Shown: positions 7,656 to 15,300 of the stretch, piece after piece
Layout: each line of letters begins with the position of its first letter
Position numbering within the stretch: the stretch's first letter is position 1
Assembly (NCBI GenBank): GCA_031274845.1
Contig: JAISPN010000223.1
Span: 1 to 16,106 of the forward strand
Origin: Acidobacteriaceae bacterium
GTDB taxonomy: Bacteria; Acidobacteriota; Vicinamibacteria; Vicinamibacterales; CAVVIG01
DNA: 16,106 nt
Direction of reading: 5' to 3'
Notes under the pieces: generated by a model
The model's input: the letters and a program-made list of their open reading frames with translations, nothing else
The model's database searches: none
What the model was told of the DNA's origin: nothing
Position numbers and translations under genes: made by a program

Positions 7656-7952
7656 ATGGAAACGAAGCCACGAACACGCACACCAAAAAAACCAAGCACC
7701 TCTCCCCGGCCACGCCGTTCGAAAGCGGCGGCCGTGCCGGACGCTGCCGAGATCGCAGTCCCGGCGCCAGCATCGAACGCCACTGCCACGGCTCAGCCAA
7801 TCACCGTCACGATCACGCAGACGATCACGATCTCTCAAGGTGACATCGCCCAGCGCGCGTACGAGCTGTACGAAGCGGACGGTTTCGCGGACGGGCACGA
7901 CCTCAAGCACTGGCTCGCCGCTGAAGCGGAACTGCGCGGCAAACGGCGCTAG
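7656..7952 (+). CDS. DUF2934-domain small protein
   Basis: 98 residues from ATG 7656. The N-terminal half is disordered and basic (KPRTRTPKKPSTSPRPRRSK), then Ala/Pro/Val/Thr-rich. The C-terminus is the DUF2934 motif: ISQGDIAQRAYELYEADGFADGHDLKHWLAAEAEL, split here as QRAYELYEADG (about 68-78), DGHDLKHWL (82-90), AEAEL. Short DUF2934 proteins with the 'RAYELYE.G...GHDL.DWL.AE.EL' signature are common in Acidobacteria and alphaproteobacteria; no function is established. The basic tail suggests nucleic-acid or membrane contact, an inference only. An upstream in-frame ATG at 7632 adds MISRTDVI and is less likely. The stop at 7950-7952 is in the same frame as the ATPase that starts 30 bases later. 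Confidence 0.85.
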   Translation: METKPRTRTPKKPSTSPRPRRSKAAAVPDAAEIAVPAPASNATATAQPITVTITQTITISQGDIAQRAYELYEADGFADGHDLKHWLAAEAELRGKRR

Positions 7953-7982
7953 CCGTCTACTCGCGATGCGCCGCTCACACTA

Positions 7983-9014
7983 ATGGCCGGCCGCCACTCG
8001 CGCGCCTTCGAGCAGGTGACGACGGCCATCCGTCACCGCGAGGGGGTCATCGTCGTCACCGGTGAAGCGGGCACAGGGAAAACCGCGCTGTGCCGCGCGC
8101 TCCAGGAGACATTCGACCCGCGGATCTTTCAATCGGTAATCCTCGATCCGCTCTCAAGCGACGAGGACCTGCTCTACCGGGTTCTTTTCGACTTCGGCCT
8201 CATCACCGATCCCAATCGCGCACGCCGCCAACCGTTCACCGACGCGACGCGGCAAACGCTCGTCGCCACACTACAGACCTTTCTACGCTCGCTCGCCTCG
8301 CTCGACGCGCACGCCGTCATCGTGATCAACAACGCGCAACGCCTCGCGCCGCGGATCTTCGAGGCGCTCCGGCTGCTCTCGAGCGTCGACATCGATCAGG
8401 CGAAGCTCCTGCAGATCGTTCTGGTTGGTCAACCCGATTTCGACACGCGGCTGCAACAGCCCGACCTGCACGCGTTCACTGAGCGCGTCGCCCGGCACAT
8501 CACGCTGCGGATGCCGGAACCCGACCGCCACGAACCGGCGCCCCACAACAACGTCTGGAAACTCTACGCGACCGCCGCGCTGCTGACGCTCGTCGCGGTC
8601 ACGGGCACGTGGTGGTGGCTTCAATCTCCCGGCGCACCCGAGGCGCAATCGCCGCACGTCTCACAACCCGCGCCAGCGCCAGCGACAACGAGCGCTCCAG
8701 ACGAATCACCCGCGACGCCCATCGAGCCCGCGCATACCGCACCAGCAACCATAGCGCCGCCACCGCCCACGGCGACGACCGACAACTATCAGGTGGTGGT
8801 CGCCTCGTTCCGCACGGAACAGCGCGCCACGGAAGTCGTCTCGCAGATCGAGAAACTCGGCCACCCGGCATCGTTTCGGTTTGATTCAACAGGCTGGTAC
8901 GGCGTCATGGCGGGACCGTTTGAGACGCGTGATGCCGCGCGCGCCGCGCAGGACGACCTCGCGCGTGCCGGTTTTGCTGGCACGCGCGTGGCGCAATCAC
9001 CTCCCGCACCGTAA
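7983..9014 (+). CDS. ExeA-like AAA ATPase with one membrane segment and a C-terminal SPOR domain
   Basis: 343 residues. An ExeA/GspA-like P-loop ATPase occupies 1-177: Walker A GEAGTGKT (27-34), a Walker B strand AVIVINNAQRL (111-121) and sensor-like VGQPDF (148-153), then FTERVARHITLRM. A transmembrane segment follows (about 193-213, ending WWW), then a Pro/Ala/Thr-rich periplasmic linker (about 215-265) and a SPOR domain (268-337, QVVVASFRTEQRA...WYGVMAGPF). SPOR domains bind peptidoglycan stripped of stem peptides, so the protein likely links cytoplasmic nucleotide binding to the wall at growth or division sites. Two oddities stand out. The usual acidic pair of Walker B (IDEAQ in the family) is Asn116-Asn117. 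The usual ExeA opening, a FYGLxxxPFxLTPDP-like segment, is missing from the ATG start. The SPOR fusion distinguishes it from secretin-assembly ExeA, which usually carries a peptidoglycan-binding domain. Confidence 0.8.
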   Translation: MAGRHSRAFEQVTTAIRHREGVIVVTGEAGTGKTALCRALQETFDPRIFQSVILDPLSSDEDLLYRVLFDFGLITDPNRARRQPFTDATRQTLVATLQTFLRSLASLDAHAVIVINNAQRLAPRIFEALRLLSSVDIDQAKLLQIVLVGQPDFDTRLQQPDLHAFTERVARHITLRMPEPDRHEPAPHNNVWKLYATAALLTLVAVTGTWWWLQSPGAPEAQSPHVSQPAPAPATTSAPDESPATPIEPAHTAPATIAPPPPTATTDNYQVVVASFRTEQRATEVVSQIEKLGHPASFRFDSTGWYGVMAGPFETRDAARAAQDDLARAGFAGTRVAQSPPAP

Positions 9015-9051
9015 CGGAACGCGAAACGAGAGGGCGATTCGACGGGACGAT

Positions 9052-9666
9052 TTACTGCGGGCGCTTGAACATCCCGACGTACACCGCCTTGCCGAGGATG
9101 TGACCGCTCATCGCCTGAAACACTTTCGCGCGCGTCTCCCACGCGTCGGCGCCGGGCGATACGTCAATCTTCGTGTCGAGCGCGTACAGCTCGAACGTGT
9201 AGTGATGAACCGGCCCGATCGCGCCCGCGCCAGGACCGCGATAGTTCGGACCGCTCGCGCTGATTTGCTGGCTGCCGTCGGGGCGCGTCGCGCCAGCCGG
9301 CACACCTTCCGGCAATCCGGTCGCCGTCCCGGGGATGTTCCACACGAACCAGTGCACCTGATCGTCGACCGTGCGATTTCTCGACACTTCGGGATCGTGC
9401 ATGTTGAGCACGAAGCTTTGCGTCCCCTCCGGCACATTGGTCCACGAGAGCGCCGGGGAGACCTGCTCACCGGCTTGCGTGTACTTCAGCGGAATCGCCG
9501 TGCCATCAGCAAACGCGGTCGTCGAGAGCGTCAGGCCGGGACGCGGCGGCTGCGCGGGCGCCGCCCCCTGCCGTCCTGCCGGCGCCTGCGCGGCAAGAAG
9601 TGCCGTCAGCGCCATGCCGAATACCGTCGTCGCGGCGAACGTTCCTCTCCACATCTTGATCGTCAT
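9052..9666 (-). CDS. Exported PEBP-family protein (YbhB/YbcL, Raf-kinase-inhibitor-like)
   Basis: 204 residues from ATG 9666, chosen because GGGGAGG lies just upstream and a signal peptide (about MWRGTFAATTVFGMALTALLAAQ) starts there. A longer frame to 9759 would overlap the divergent EF-P gene. A Pro/Gln linker precedes the PEBP fold: STTAFADGTAIPLKYTQAGEQVSPALSW, given here as its parts FADGTAIPLKYTQ and SPALSW; MHDPEV in place of the family DPDAP; VHWFVWNIPG; then GPNYRGPGAGAIGPVHHYTF, in place of the usual GPxPPxGxHxY; and FELYALDTK. Family members bind phosphorylated or anionic ligands in the pocket made by these segments. The bacterial role is undefined. The exported location is typical of YbcL-type members. 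Confidence 0.88.
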   Translation of the reverse strand: MTIKMWRGTFAATTVFGMALTALLAAQAPAGRQGAAPAQPPRPGLTLSTTAFADGTAIPLKYTQAGEQVSPALSWTNVPEGTQSFVLNMHDPEVSRNRTVDDQVHWFVWNIPGTATGLPEGVPAGATRPDGSQQISASGPNYRGPGAGAIGPVHHYTFELYALDTKIDVSPGADAWETRAKVFQAMSGHILGKAVYVGMFKRPQ

Positions 9667-9727
9667 GCATCCTCCCCACACGAGAGCGTGCCACCGTTGA
9701 GCCCCTCTCCGTTGTAGGATTCTAACG

Positions 9728-10303
9728 ATGGCCAGCCTGATTGAAGCGATCGACATCAAACGAAAAATGTTCTTCGAGTACGAAAACGCGCCCTACCACT
9801 GCCTCGACGTGGAAATCTCACGGCCGACGGCGCGCGGCGCGCAAACACTGGTCCGGGTAAAGATGCGGAACCTGCTCACCAGGGCCGTGCTCGACCGGAC
9901 CTTCAAGGCCGGCGAAAAATTCGGCGAGCCCGATCTCGACGAAGTCACCGCGACGTTCATGTACACGGACGGCGAGGCGTATCACTTCATGGATCAGGGG
10001 ACGTTCGAAACCATTCAGCTCAGCGCTGAAACCGTCGGCGAGGATCGCGATTTCCTAATCGACAACCTGCCGGTCGACATCCGCAAGTACAACGGCAATC
10101 CGATCGGCCTGCAATTGCCGCAACACGTGGAGCTGTCGGTCACCTACACCGAGCCGGCCGTGCGTGGCGATACGTCGAGCGGGTCGGTCACCAAGGCGGC
10201 GACGCTTGAAACCGGCGTCGAGATTCGCGTGCCGCTCTTCGTCAAGGAAGGCGAACGCGTCCGGGTAAACACGGAAACCAGAGAGTTTGCCGGCCGCGTC
10301 TAA
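9728..10303 (+). CDS. Elongation factor P-like protein, YeiP/EfpL type
   Basis: 191 residues with the three-domain EF-P plan: KOW-like domain (1-65), central OB domain (67-130, FMYTDGEAYHFMD) and C-terminal OB domain (131-191, ending in ATLETGVEIRVPLFVKEGERVRV). The factor binds between ribosomal P and E sites and relieves stalling on polyproline. The functional loop reads SRPTARGAQTLVRVKMRN, with Arg36 at the tip. Canonical EF-P has PGKGxAFxRVK with a modifiable Lys. The TARGA sequence and the two extra loop residues match E. coli YeiP (EfpL) as I recall it. No EpmA/EpmB, EarP or other modifier is in the window. The start has AGGA eight to nine bases upstream. It diverges from the PEBP gene across 61 bases. 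A canonical EF-P may exist elsewhere in the genome. Confidence 0.9.
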   Translation: MASLIEAIDIKRKMFFEYENAPYHCLDVEISRPTARGAQTLVRVKMRNLLTRAVLDRTFKAGEKFGEPDLDEVTATFMYTDGEAYHFMDQGTFETIQLSAETVGEDRDFLIDNLPVDIRKYNGNPIGLQLPQHVELSVTYTEPAVRGDTSSGSVTKAATLETGVEIRVPLFVKEGERVRVNTETREFAGRV

Positions 10304-10307
10304 CTCG

Positions 10308-10334
10308 CGCGCGATTCTGATTCTGCGCGTTTCT
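10308..10334 (+). terminator. Weak candidate terminator after the EF-P-like gene
   Basis: CGCGC (10308-10312) can pair with GCGCG (10325-10329) around a 12-base loop that contains a duplicated GATTCT. TTTCT follows. The stem is short and the loop large, so it is only suggestive. It lies in the 54-base gap between convergent genes. Confidence 0.2.
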
Positions 10335-10357
10335 CCGCGTCAGCCGCGGGCGCGGCG

Positions 10358-11491
10358 TCAGTAGCCCATCTTGATCGATCCGCTCTTCTGACCGTTCACC
10401 GTGCCGCTCGTCAACCACTCGAGCGACGCGCGGAACAGCAGCAGATGATTCTTCTCCCACATCGCGTTGTGGGACGAGCAGGCCAGATCGATAAACACCT
10501 TGTCCGTCGCGCCAAGATCCGCGTAGAGATCCTGCACGCGCGCGGGCGGCACCTGTTTGTCGTGCGCGCCAGACACCATCAGCGTCGGAATCAACGTCGC
10601 GCCGGCGAGCTTCGGCGTCCACCCCCAGACCGTGGTGTTCGGCGCGCGGCGCACACCGGTGCTCCACGTCGATCCCACCGGATCGGAATCGAGCATCGAT
10701 TGCCACACGGCATGGCTCGTCGCCTGATCGTACTGATCCGCGCAGCCCACCTGACGATCCCAGTTCGTCACGAATTCCGGCCGCGACTGCGTGTTCATCG
10801 ACACGCCGTCCGCCGGCAGCGTTGGCGCGGTCGCTGGCGTGTTGCGGTTGTAGGCCGGCGCGAGCAGCACCAGCTTCGACACCTTGTCTGGATGCTGCCC
10901 CGCGTACCCGCCCGCGCGTGGTCCTCCCAGCGACCAGGCGACAAGGCTGACTTTGTCCACGTGCCGCAACGCGCGCACGTAATCGATCGCCGCGCCAATG
11001 TCATTCCAATCCGACTGGATCGTCGTCAATTGATGCGGATAGCTCGGCGGACACGGCGCCACGACGAAGCCGGCTTGCCGATCTTTCGCAAGGTTGCACG
11101 GATCGTTCATCGGCGCAGGACGCGTCGACCGTCCGTAACCGGTGGTGTCCATCGCGAAGACGTCGAAGCCGGCGCGCGCCAGAAATTCCATCCAGCTGTA
11201 ATCCTGATACGGCACATCGAACGAGACTTCCGCCGGCGTGCCGGCGCCGTGGACGAACAGCACCACGCGGTCGCCGGACAAGCCGGTTCTCAGCATCGGC
11301 CCCGCCTGCACGCGTTCACGCACGTAGACCTGCGCCGGTTGCCCGGCCATCGCCGGCACCGTCGATGTCACGCGGACGTAGTGATCGATCGTCAGCACGC
11401 GATCGCTGTCGTCGGCCGTCACCGTCGCCGTGGACCGCGACAGGAGCGCGGCGGCAGCCACCGCCATCAGACACGCGGATCTTCTCTGCAC
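10358..11491 (-). CDS. Exported alpha/beta hydrolase
   Basis: 377 residues beginning with a signal peptide (MQRRSACLMAVAAAALLSRSTATVTA). The start codon is GTG at 11491, supported by AGGAGAT just upstream; ATG at 11467 is a weaker alternative that would shorten the signal peptide. Fold landmarks are the oxyanion HGAG (81-84) and a nucleophile elbow AWSLGG with Ser187, where the first elbow Gly is Ala. The likely acid is Asp311 in SGAHDKQVPP, and the likely catalytic His is His341 in CSSHNAMW. A long cap region (about 205-285) with Cys132, Cys147, Cys250 and Cys338 suggests disulfides outside the cytoplasm. The substrate is unknown; esterase or lipase activity is the default guess. Confidence 0.85.
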   Translation of the reverse strand: MQRRSACLMAVAAAALLSRSTATVTADDSDRVLTIDHYVRVTSTVPAMAGQPAQVYVRERVQAGPMLRTGLSGDRVVLFVHGAGTPAEVSFDVPYQDYSWMEFLARAGFDVFAMDTTGYGRSTRPAPMNDPCNLAKDRQAGFVVAPCPPSYPHQLTTIQSDWNDIGAAIDYVRALRHVDKVSLVAWSLGGPRAGGYAGQHPDKVSKLVLLAPAYNRNTPATAPTLPADGVSMNTQSRPEFVTNWDRQVGCADQYDQATSHAVWQSMLDSDPVGSTWSTGVRRAPNTTVWGWTPKLAGATLIPTLMVSGAHDKQVPPARVQDLYADLGATDKVFIDLACSSHNAMWEKNHLLLFRASLEWLTSGTVNGQKSGSIKMGY

Positions 11492-11538
11492 GGTATCTCC
11501 TCTCGAACATCTCCGTCCGAACGCCAGAACGAGGTCCG

Positions 11539-11566
11539 ATTCTACAGCGGCGGCCTCGCCTCACAA
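11539..11566 (-). promoter_or_regulatory. Candidate promoter of the alpha/beta hydrolase gene
   Basis: On the minus strand, TTGTGA (11566-11561) is followed after 16 bases by TAGAAT (11544-11539), a five-of-six match to the -10 consensus. The predicted start lies about 40 bases before the GTG codon and its AGGAGAT. Confidence 0.4.
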
Positions 11567-11583
11567 TTCTTCACATTGCCATA

Positions 11584-11598
11584 CGGCCCGGAGGGCCG
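11584..11598 (+). promoter_or_regulatory. Hairpin enclosing the Shine-Dalgarno-like sequence of the L,D-transpeptidase gene
   Basis: CGGCCC-GGA-GGGCCG forms a perfect 6-base stem with a three-base loop. The only GGAGG near the ATG at 11608 spans the loop and right arm (11590-11594), about 13 bases before the start. Folding would hide it. An intergenic hairpin without a translational role is equally possible. Confidence 0.35.
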
Positions 11599-11607
11599 AT
11601 ACACTAC

Positions 11608-12354
11608 ATGGGCTTGTTGCACCACGTGTTACGTACCGCTCTCCTCGGCGTCGGCCTGAGTCTTGTCGCAAGTTTGTCTCTCTCCGGACAGGCGTCAACG
11701 GACATGGCGTCCGCGCCGACGAAGACCGCGCTCGATCCCACATCTCCCGAACTAACGCTGTCGGCCGACGCCTGGAACAACACGCCGCTCGGCTCGCTCG
11801 ACTCCCGTGTGTTCGAACTCGCGCTGAACGCCGCGTCGTGCGCCGTGCAGTCTGGCGACATCGCCGAACCGCAGACGCTGACGGTCATCGACTACTCGCG
11901 TCCGTCGACAGAAGCACGCATGTGGGTTTTCGATCTGCAGACGCACGAGTTGCTCTACAACGAGCTCGTCGCGCACGGCGAAGGCAGCGGCGGGAATCTA
12001 CCGACGCGTTTCTCGAACGACGACAACTCGCACCGCTCCAGCTTGGGCCTGTTCTCGACCGGCGAGACCTATAACGGCAAAAACGGCTACTCGCTGCGCC
12101 TCAACGGACTCGACGCTGGCTTCAACGATCACGCCATGGAACGCGCGATCGTGATCCACGGCGCCACGTACGTCAACGAAACGGTTGCAAAGAAACAAGG
12201 ACGGCTGGGCCGGAGTTGGGGATGCCCCGCGCTGCGCGAAGGGATCGCGCACGAAGTCATCGACCACGTCAAAGGCTCCGGGCTGGTGTTTGCGTACTAC
12301 CCGGATGCACGCTGGCTCGCCACGTCCAAATACCTCGGACAGTGTCACGCGTAA
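11608..12354 (+). CDS. Exported murein L,D-transpeptidase catalytic-domain protein (YkuD_2 type)
   Basis: 248 residues. An N-terminal hydrophobic signal (about MGLLHHVLRTALLGVGLSLVASL) is followed by a short linker and a catalytic domain. The signature is IVIHGATYV (His184) and GRSWGCPAL (Cys206), the His/Cys pair of L,D-transpeptidases. The spaced elements DYSRPSTEARMWVFDL (95-110) and SLGLFSTGETYNGKNGYSLRL (146-166, given in outline) are typical of the YkuD_2 branch (PF13645) as I know it. L,D-transpeptidases make 3-3 crosslinks in peptidoglycan or attach proteins to it; this branch is poorly characterised. The frame is open upstream to 11365, but that part is antisense to the hydrolase gene and Arg-rich. 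The ATG at 11608 fits the signal peptide. The next gene begins 36 bases downstream on the same strand. Confidence 0.88.
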   Translation: MGLLHHVLRTALLGVGLSLVASLSLSGQASTDMASAPTKTALDPTSPELTLSADAWNNTPLGSLDSRVFELALNAASCAVQSGDIAEPQTLTVIDYSRPSTEARMWVFDLQTHELLYNELVAHGEGSGGNLPTRFSNDDNSHRSSLGLFSTGETYNGKNGYSLRLNGLDAGFNDHAMERAIVIHGATYVNETVAKKQGRLGRSWGCPALREGIAHEVIDHVKGSGLVFAYYPDARWLATSKYLGQCHA

Positions 12355-12390
12355 CGCTGACCGTCCGCTGAGGGATCGGCGAGCGCTCTC

Positions 12391-15300
12391 GTGTCCTCGA
12401 TCTTTCTTTTCGTCTACACCCTCTCTGGCGTCGCCGGACTGATTTACGAAGTCTGCTGGACCAGACTGCTGACGCAGTACATCGGCCACACGACCGCAGC
12501 CGCAAGCACGGTCGTCGCGGCCTTCATGGGCGGCCTCGCGCTTGGCGCGAGCGCCGGCGGCGCGCTCGCCTCACGTCTGTCACCACGGCACGCGCTCCGC
12601 GCATACGCGCTACTCGAACTGCTCGTCGTTGGTCTCGCCGTGGCGCTGCCGTTCGAGCTTGTGGCGGTCACGCCGCTGCTCGGAAGCGCCTATCAGAACG
12701 GTGACGCCTCCGCGCTCTTTCCGGTCCTGCGGCTCGGCGCCTGCCTGGTGATGATCACGTTGCCCGCGGTGGCGCTTGGCGCAACCTTTCCCATGGCGAT
12801 CCGCTGGTTCGCGCGGACCGCGCGGAACGTCGCGCGCGCGAGCGGCACGTTGTACGCCGCAAACACCATCGGCGCGGCAACAGGTTCGCTCCTCGCCGGG
12901 TTCGTGTTCATTCCGTCGCTGGGCATCTCCGCCTCGATCCGCATCGGCGTGCTCGCCTCCATCGGCGCGGCCGCTGGCGCGCTAGTGCTGTACGTCCGAA
13001 GCCATGGAGACGCGGAGCAGCCTGTCGAAGACGATGATGCCGCGCCACGAAACGCTGGCGGCGATGCGCAAAAAAAACGGAGCGCGAAGCACACAACCGT
13101 CAGCGCTGAACGTCCCGCGCAAACGCACTCGCTCGATCCGCGCTTCATTGCAGCCGGCGTGCTTGCGCTCTCTGGATTTGGCGCGCTGCTGCACGAGATC
13201 GCCTGGACGCGCATCCTCGCGCTGGTCCTCGGCCCAACGATCTACGCGTTTTCCGCGGCAGTGGCCGCCGTCATCGCCGGCACCGCGCTCGGTTCCTCTC
13301 TCGGCACCTGGATCGCTGGGCGAAGCGAGCGTCCCGGATTCTGGCTCGCGCTCGTCTTGACGCTCGGCGCGCTCGCCACCACCATCACGGCCGTTCTCGC
13401 AGGGGGGTATATCCCCCGCTCGGTCGCGCAAGAGCTCACGGTCGCGCCGAATCTCTTCGACCTGCTCGTGCAGCAAACGGCGTGGCTCTCGACATCGCTC
13501 GTGTTGCCAACCTCCGCCTGTCTTGGCGCGGCATTTCCGCTGGCGCTGGCGCTGTGCGGCGCGTCGAACGTCTCGGCCCCGCGACGATTCGGCAGCGTCT
13601 ACGCCATCAACACGCTGGGCGCCGTCTCCGGATCGCTTGCCGCCGGCTTCTTCTTCATCCCGCGGCTCGGACTTCAACCCACGCTCTCGATAGCCACCGC
13701 CTGCTTCATCGTCGCGGCGCTCATCGTGCTGTCGGATGTGGTGCTTCCAACACGCGCGCGCATCATCGCTGTCGGCGGCATCGTCATCGCCAGCGCGGTG
13801 CTGTTATTGCAACCGGCGTGGGACCGCGAATTGCTCGCCAGCGGCGTGTACCTCTACGCGCCGGACGTGCCGCCCGGCCTCGATCGCGAAGCGCTGCTCA
13901 AGGCTGGCGACCTGCTCTACTACCGCGAAGGCGCGGCGGCCACGGTCTCCGTCAAGCGGCTCACCGGCACGACCACGCTCGCTGTCGACGGCAAGGTTGA
14001 CGCCTCGAACCGCCGCGACATGCTCACGCAGAAACTGATCGCGCACCTGCCGCTGCTCATCCACCGCGCCGCCAAAAAAGTCGCCATCGTCGGTCTCGGC
14101 AGCGGCGCAACCGCGGGCGCGGCGCTTCAGCATCCAGTCGAGCGCGTTGACGTCATCGAAATCTCACCGGAGGTTGTCGAAGCGTCGCAATTCTTCGTCA
14201 ACGAAAATCGTCACGCGCTAAGCGATCCGCGGCTGCGGATGATCGTGGGCGATGGTCGATCGCATCTGCTCCTCTCCGACGAGAAATACGACGTCATCAT
14301 CTCGGAGCCGTCGAATCCTTGGATTGCCGGCGTGGCGGCGCTCTTCACAGAGGAGTTCTTCGCCGGCGTCAAAGCACGGCTGACGCCTGACGGCATCGTG
14401 TGCCAGTGGGCGCACACCTACAACATCAGCGACGCGGATCTCCGCCGGATCGTCTCGACCTTCCGCTCGGTCTTTCCCGAAGGCACCGCGTGGCTCGTCG
14501 GCGGCGACGATGTGCTGCTCATTGCATCGAATGCGCCGCTCGCAGATCGCATCTCGCAGATCGCCAACGAATGGCCGGCAGAAGCGGCCGCGGATCTGGA
14601 CAGCCTCGCCGTGCGCGATCCGTTCTCGCTGCTCTCGTTGTACGCGGCGGGACCGCAAGAGCTCGCGCGCTACACCGCGAATGCGGAACCTTACTCCGAC
14701 GACCGGATGACGCTGGAATTCTCGGCGCCACGAGAGCTTCGCCAGCCCGACGCGGCAGGAAACAGCTCCGCCATCGAATCACTCTTCAACGAGGAGACGG
14801 CGCCCATCGCCGTGCGCACGGCGAAAGAAAAGGCGGGAGCCACCGAGTGGCGGAACCGCGCCGCGATGCTCGCAAAGTCAGACGTGGACGCGCTGGCCTA
14901 CGATGACTACATCCAGGCGCTGCAGATAGACGCCAGCGATACGACGGCGCTCGACGGTCTCGTGACGACAGCGCTGGTGCTCCGGCGCGCCAGCGACGGA
15001 CTCGCGTGGGTGAAAGCGTTCATGCAGAATCGCCCGCCATCGGCGGCGGCGTCAGTGGCGATGTCGCGTCTCATGGCGGCCAGCGGCGCACGCGAAGATG
15101 CGATCGCGGAAGCCACGCGCGCGCGCGCGTTGGCGCCGTCGACATCAGCGCCACTTGAACAACTGGCGGAACTCTACGCGGACGCATCGAACACGGAGCA
15201 GTTGGCCGCCATCGTCGACGACCTCAAACATCTCGCGCCAACGAAAGCCGCCACGCACTACTACAGCGCCGCGCTCGCGCTGCTAGGTGGACAGCTTGAT

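Noticed and set aside
7626..7910. N-terminal extension of the beta-helix gene
   Set aside because: Antisense to the DUF2934 gene; the signal peptide begins at 7625.
8881..9717. Plus-strand open frame spanning the SPOR end and the PEBP gene (278 codons)
   Set aside because: Crosses two supported genes in other frames and has low-complexity Arg-rich content.
9667..9759. N-terminal extension of the PEBP gene
   Set aside because: Would overlap the start of the divergent EF-P-like gene; a good ribosome binding site and signal peptide support 9666.
10445..11659. Long plus-strand open frame antisense to the alpha/beta hydrolase (404 codons)
   Set aside because: Very Arg/His-rich shadow; the hydrolase on the other strand has a signal peptide, catalytic residues and a ribosome binding site.
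13403..13417. GGGGG-TATAT-CCCCC inverted repeat inside the membrane fusion gene
   Set aside because: Only five base pairs, fully explained as codons for GGYIP, and no sign of a regulatory or mobile element around it.
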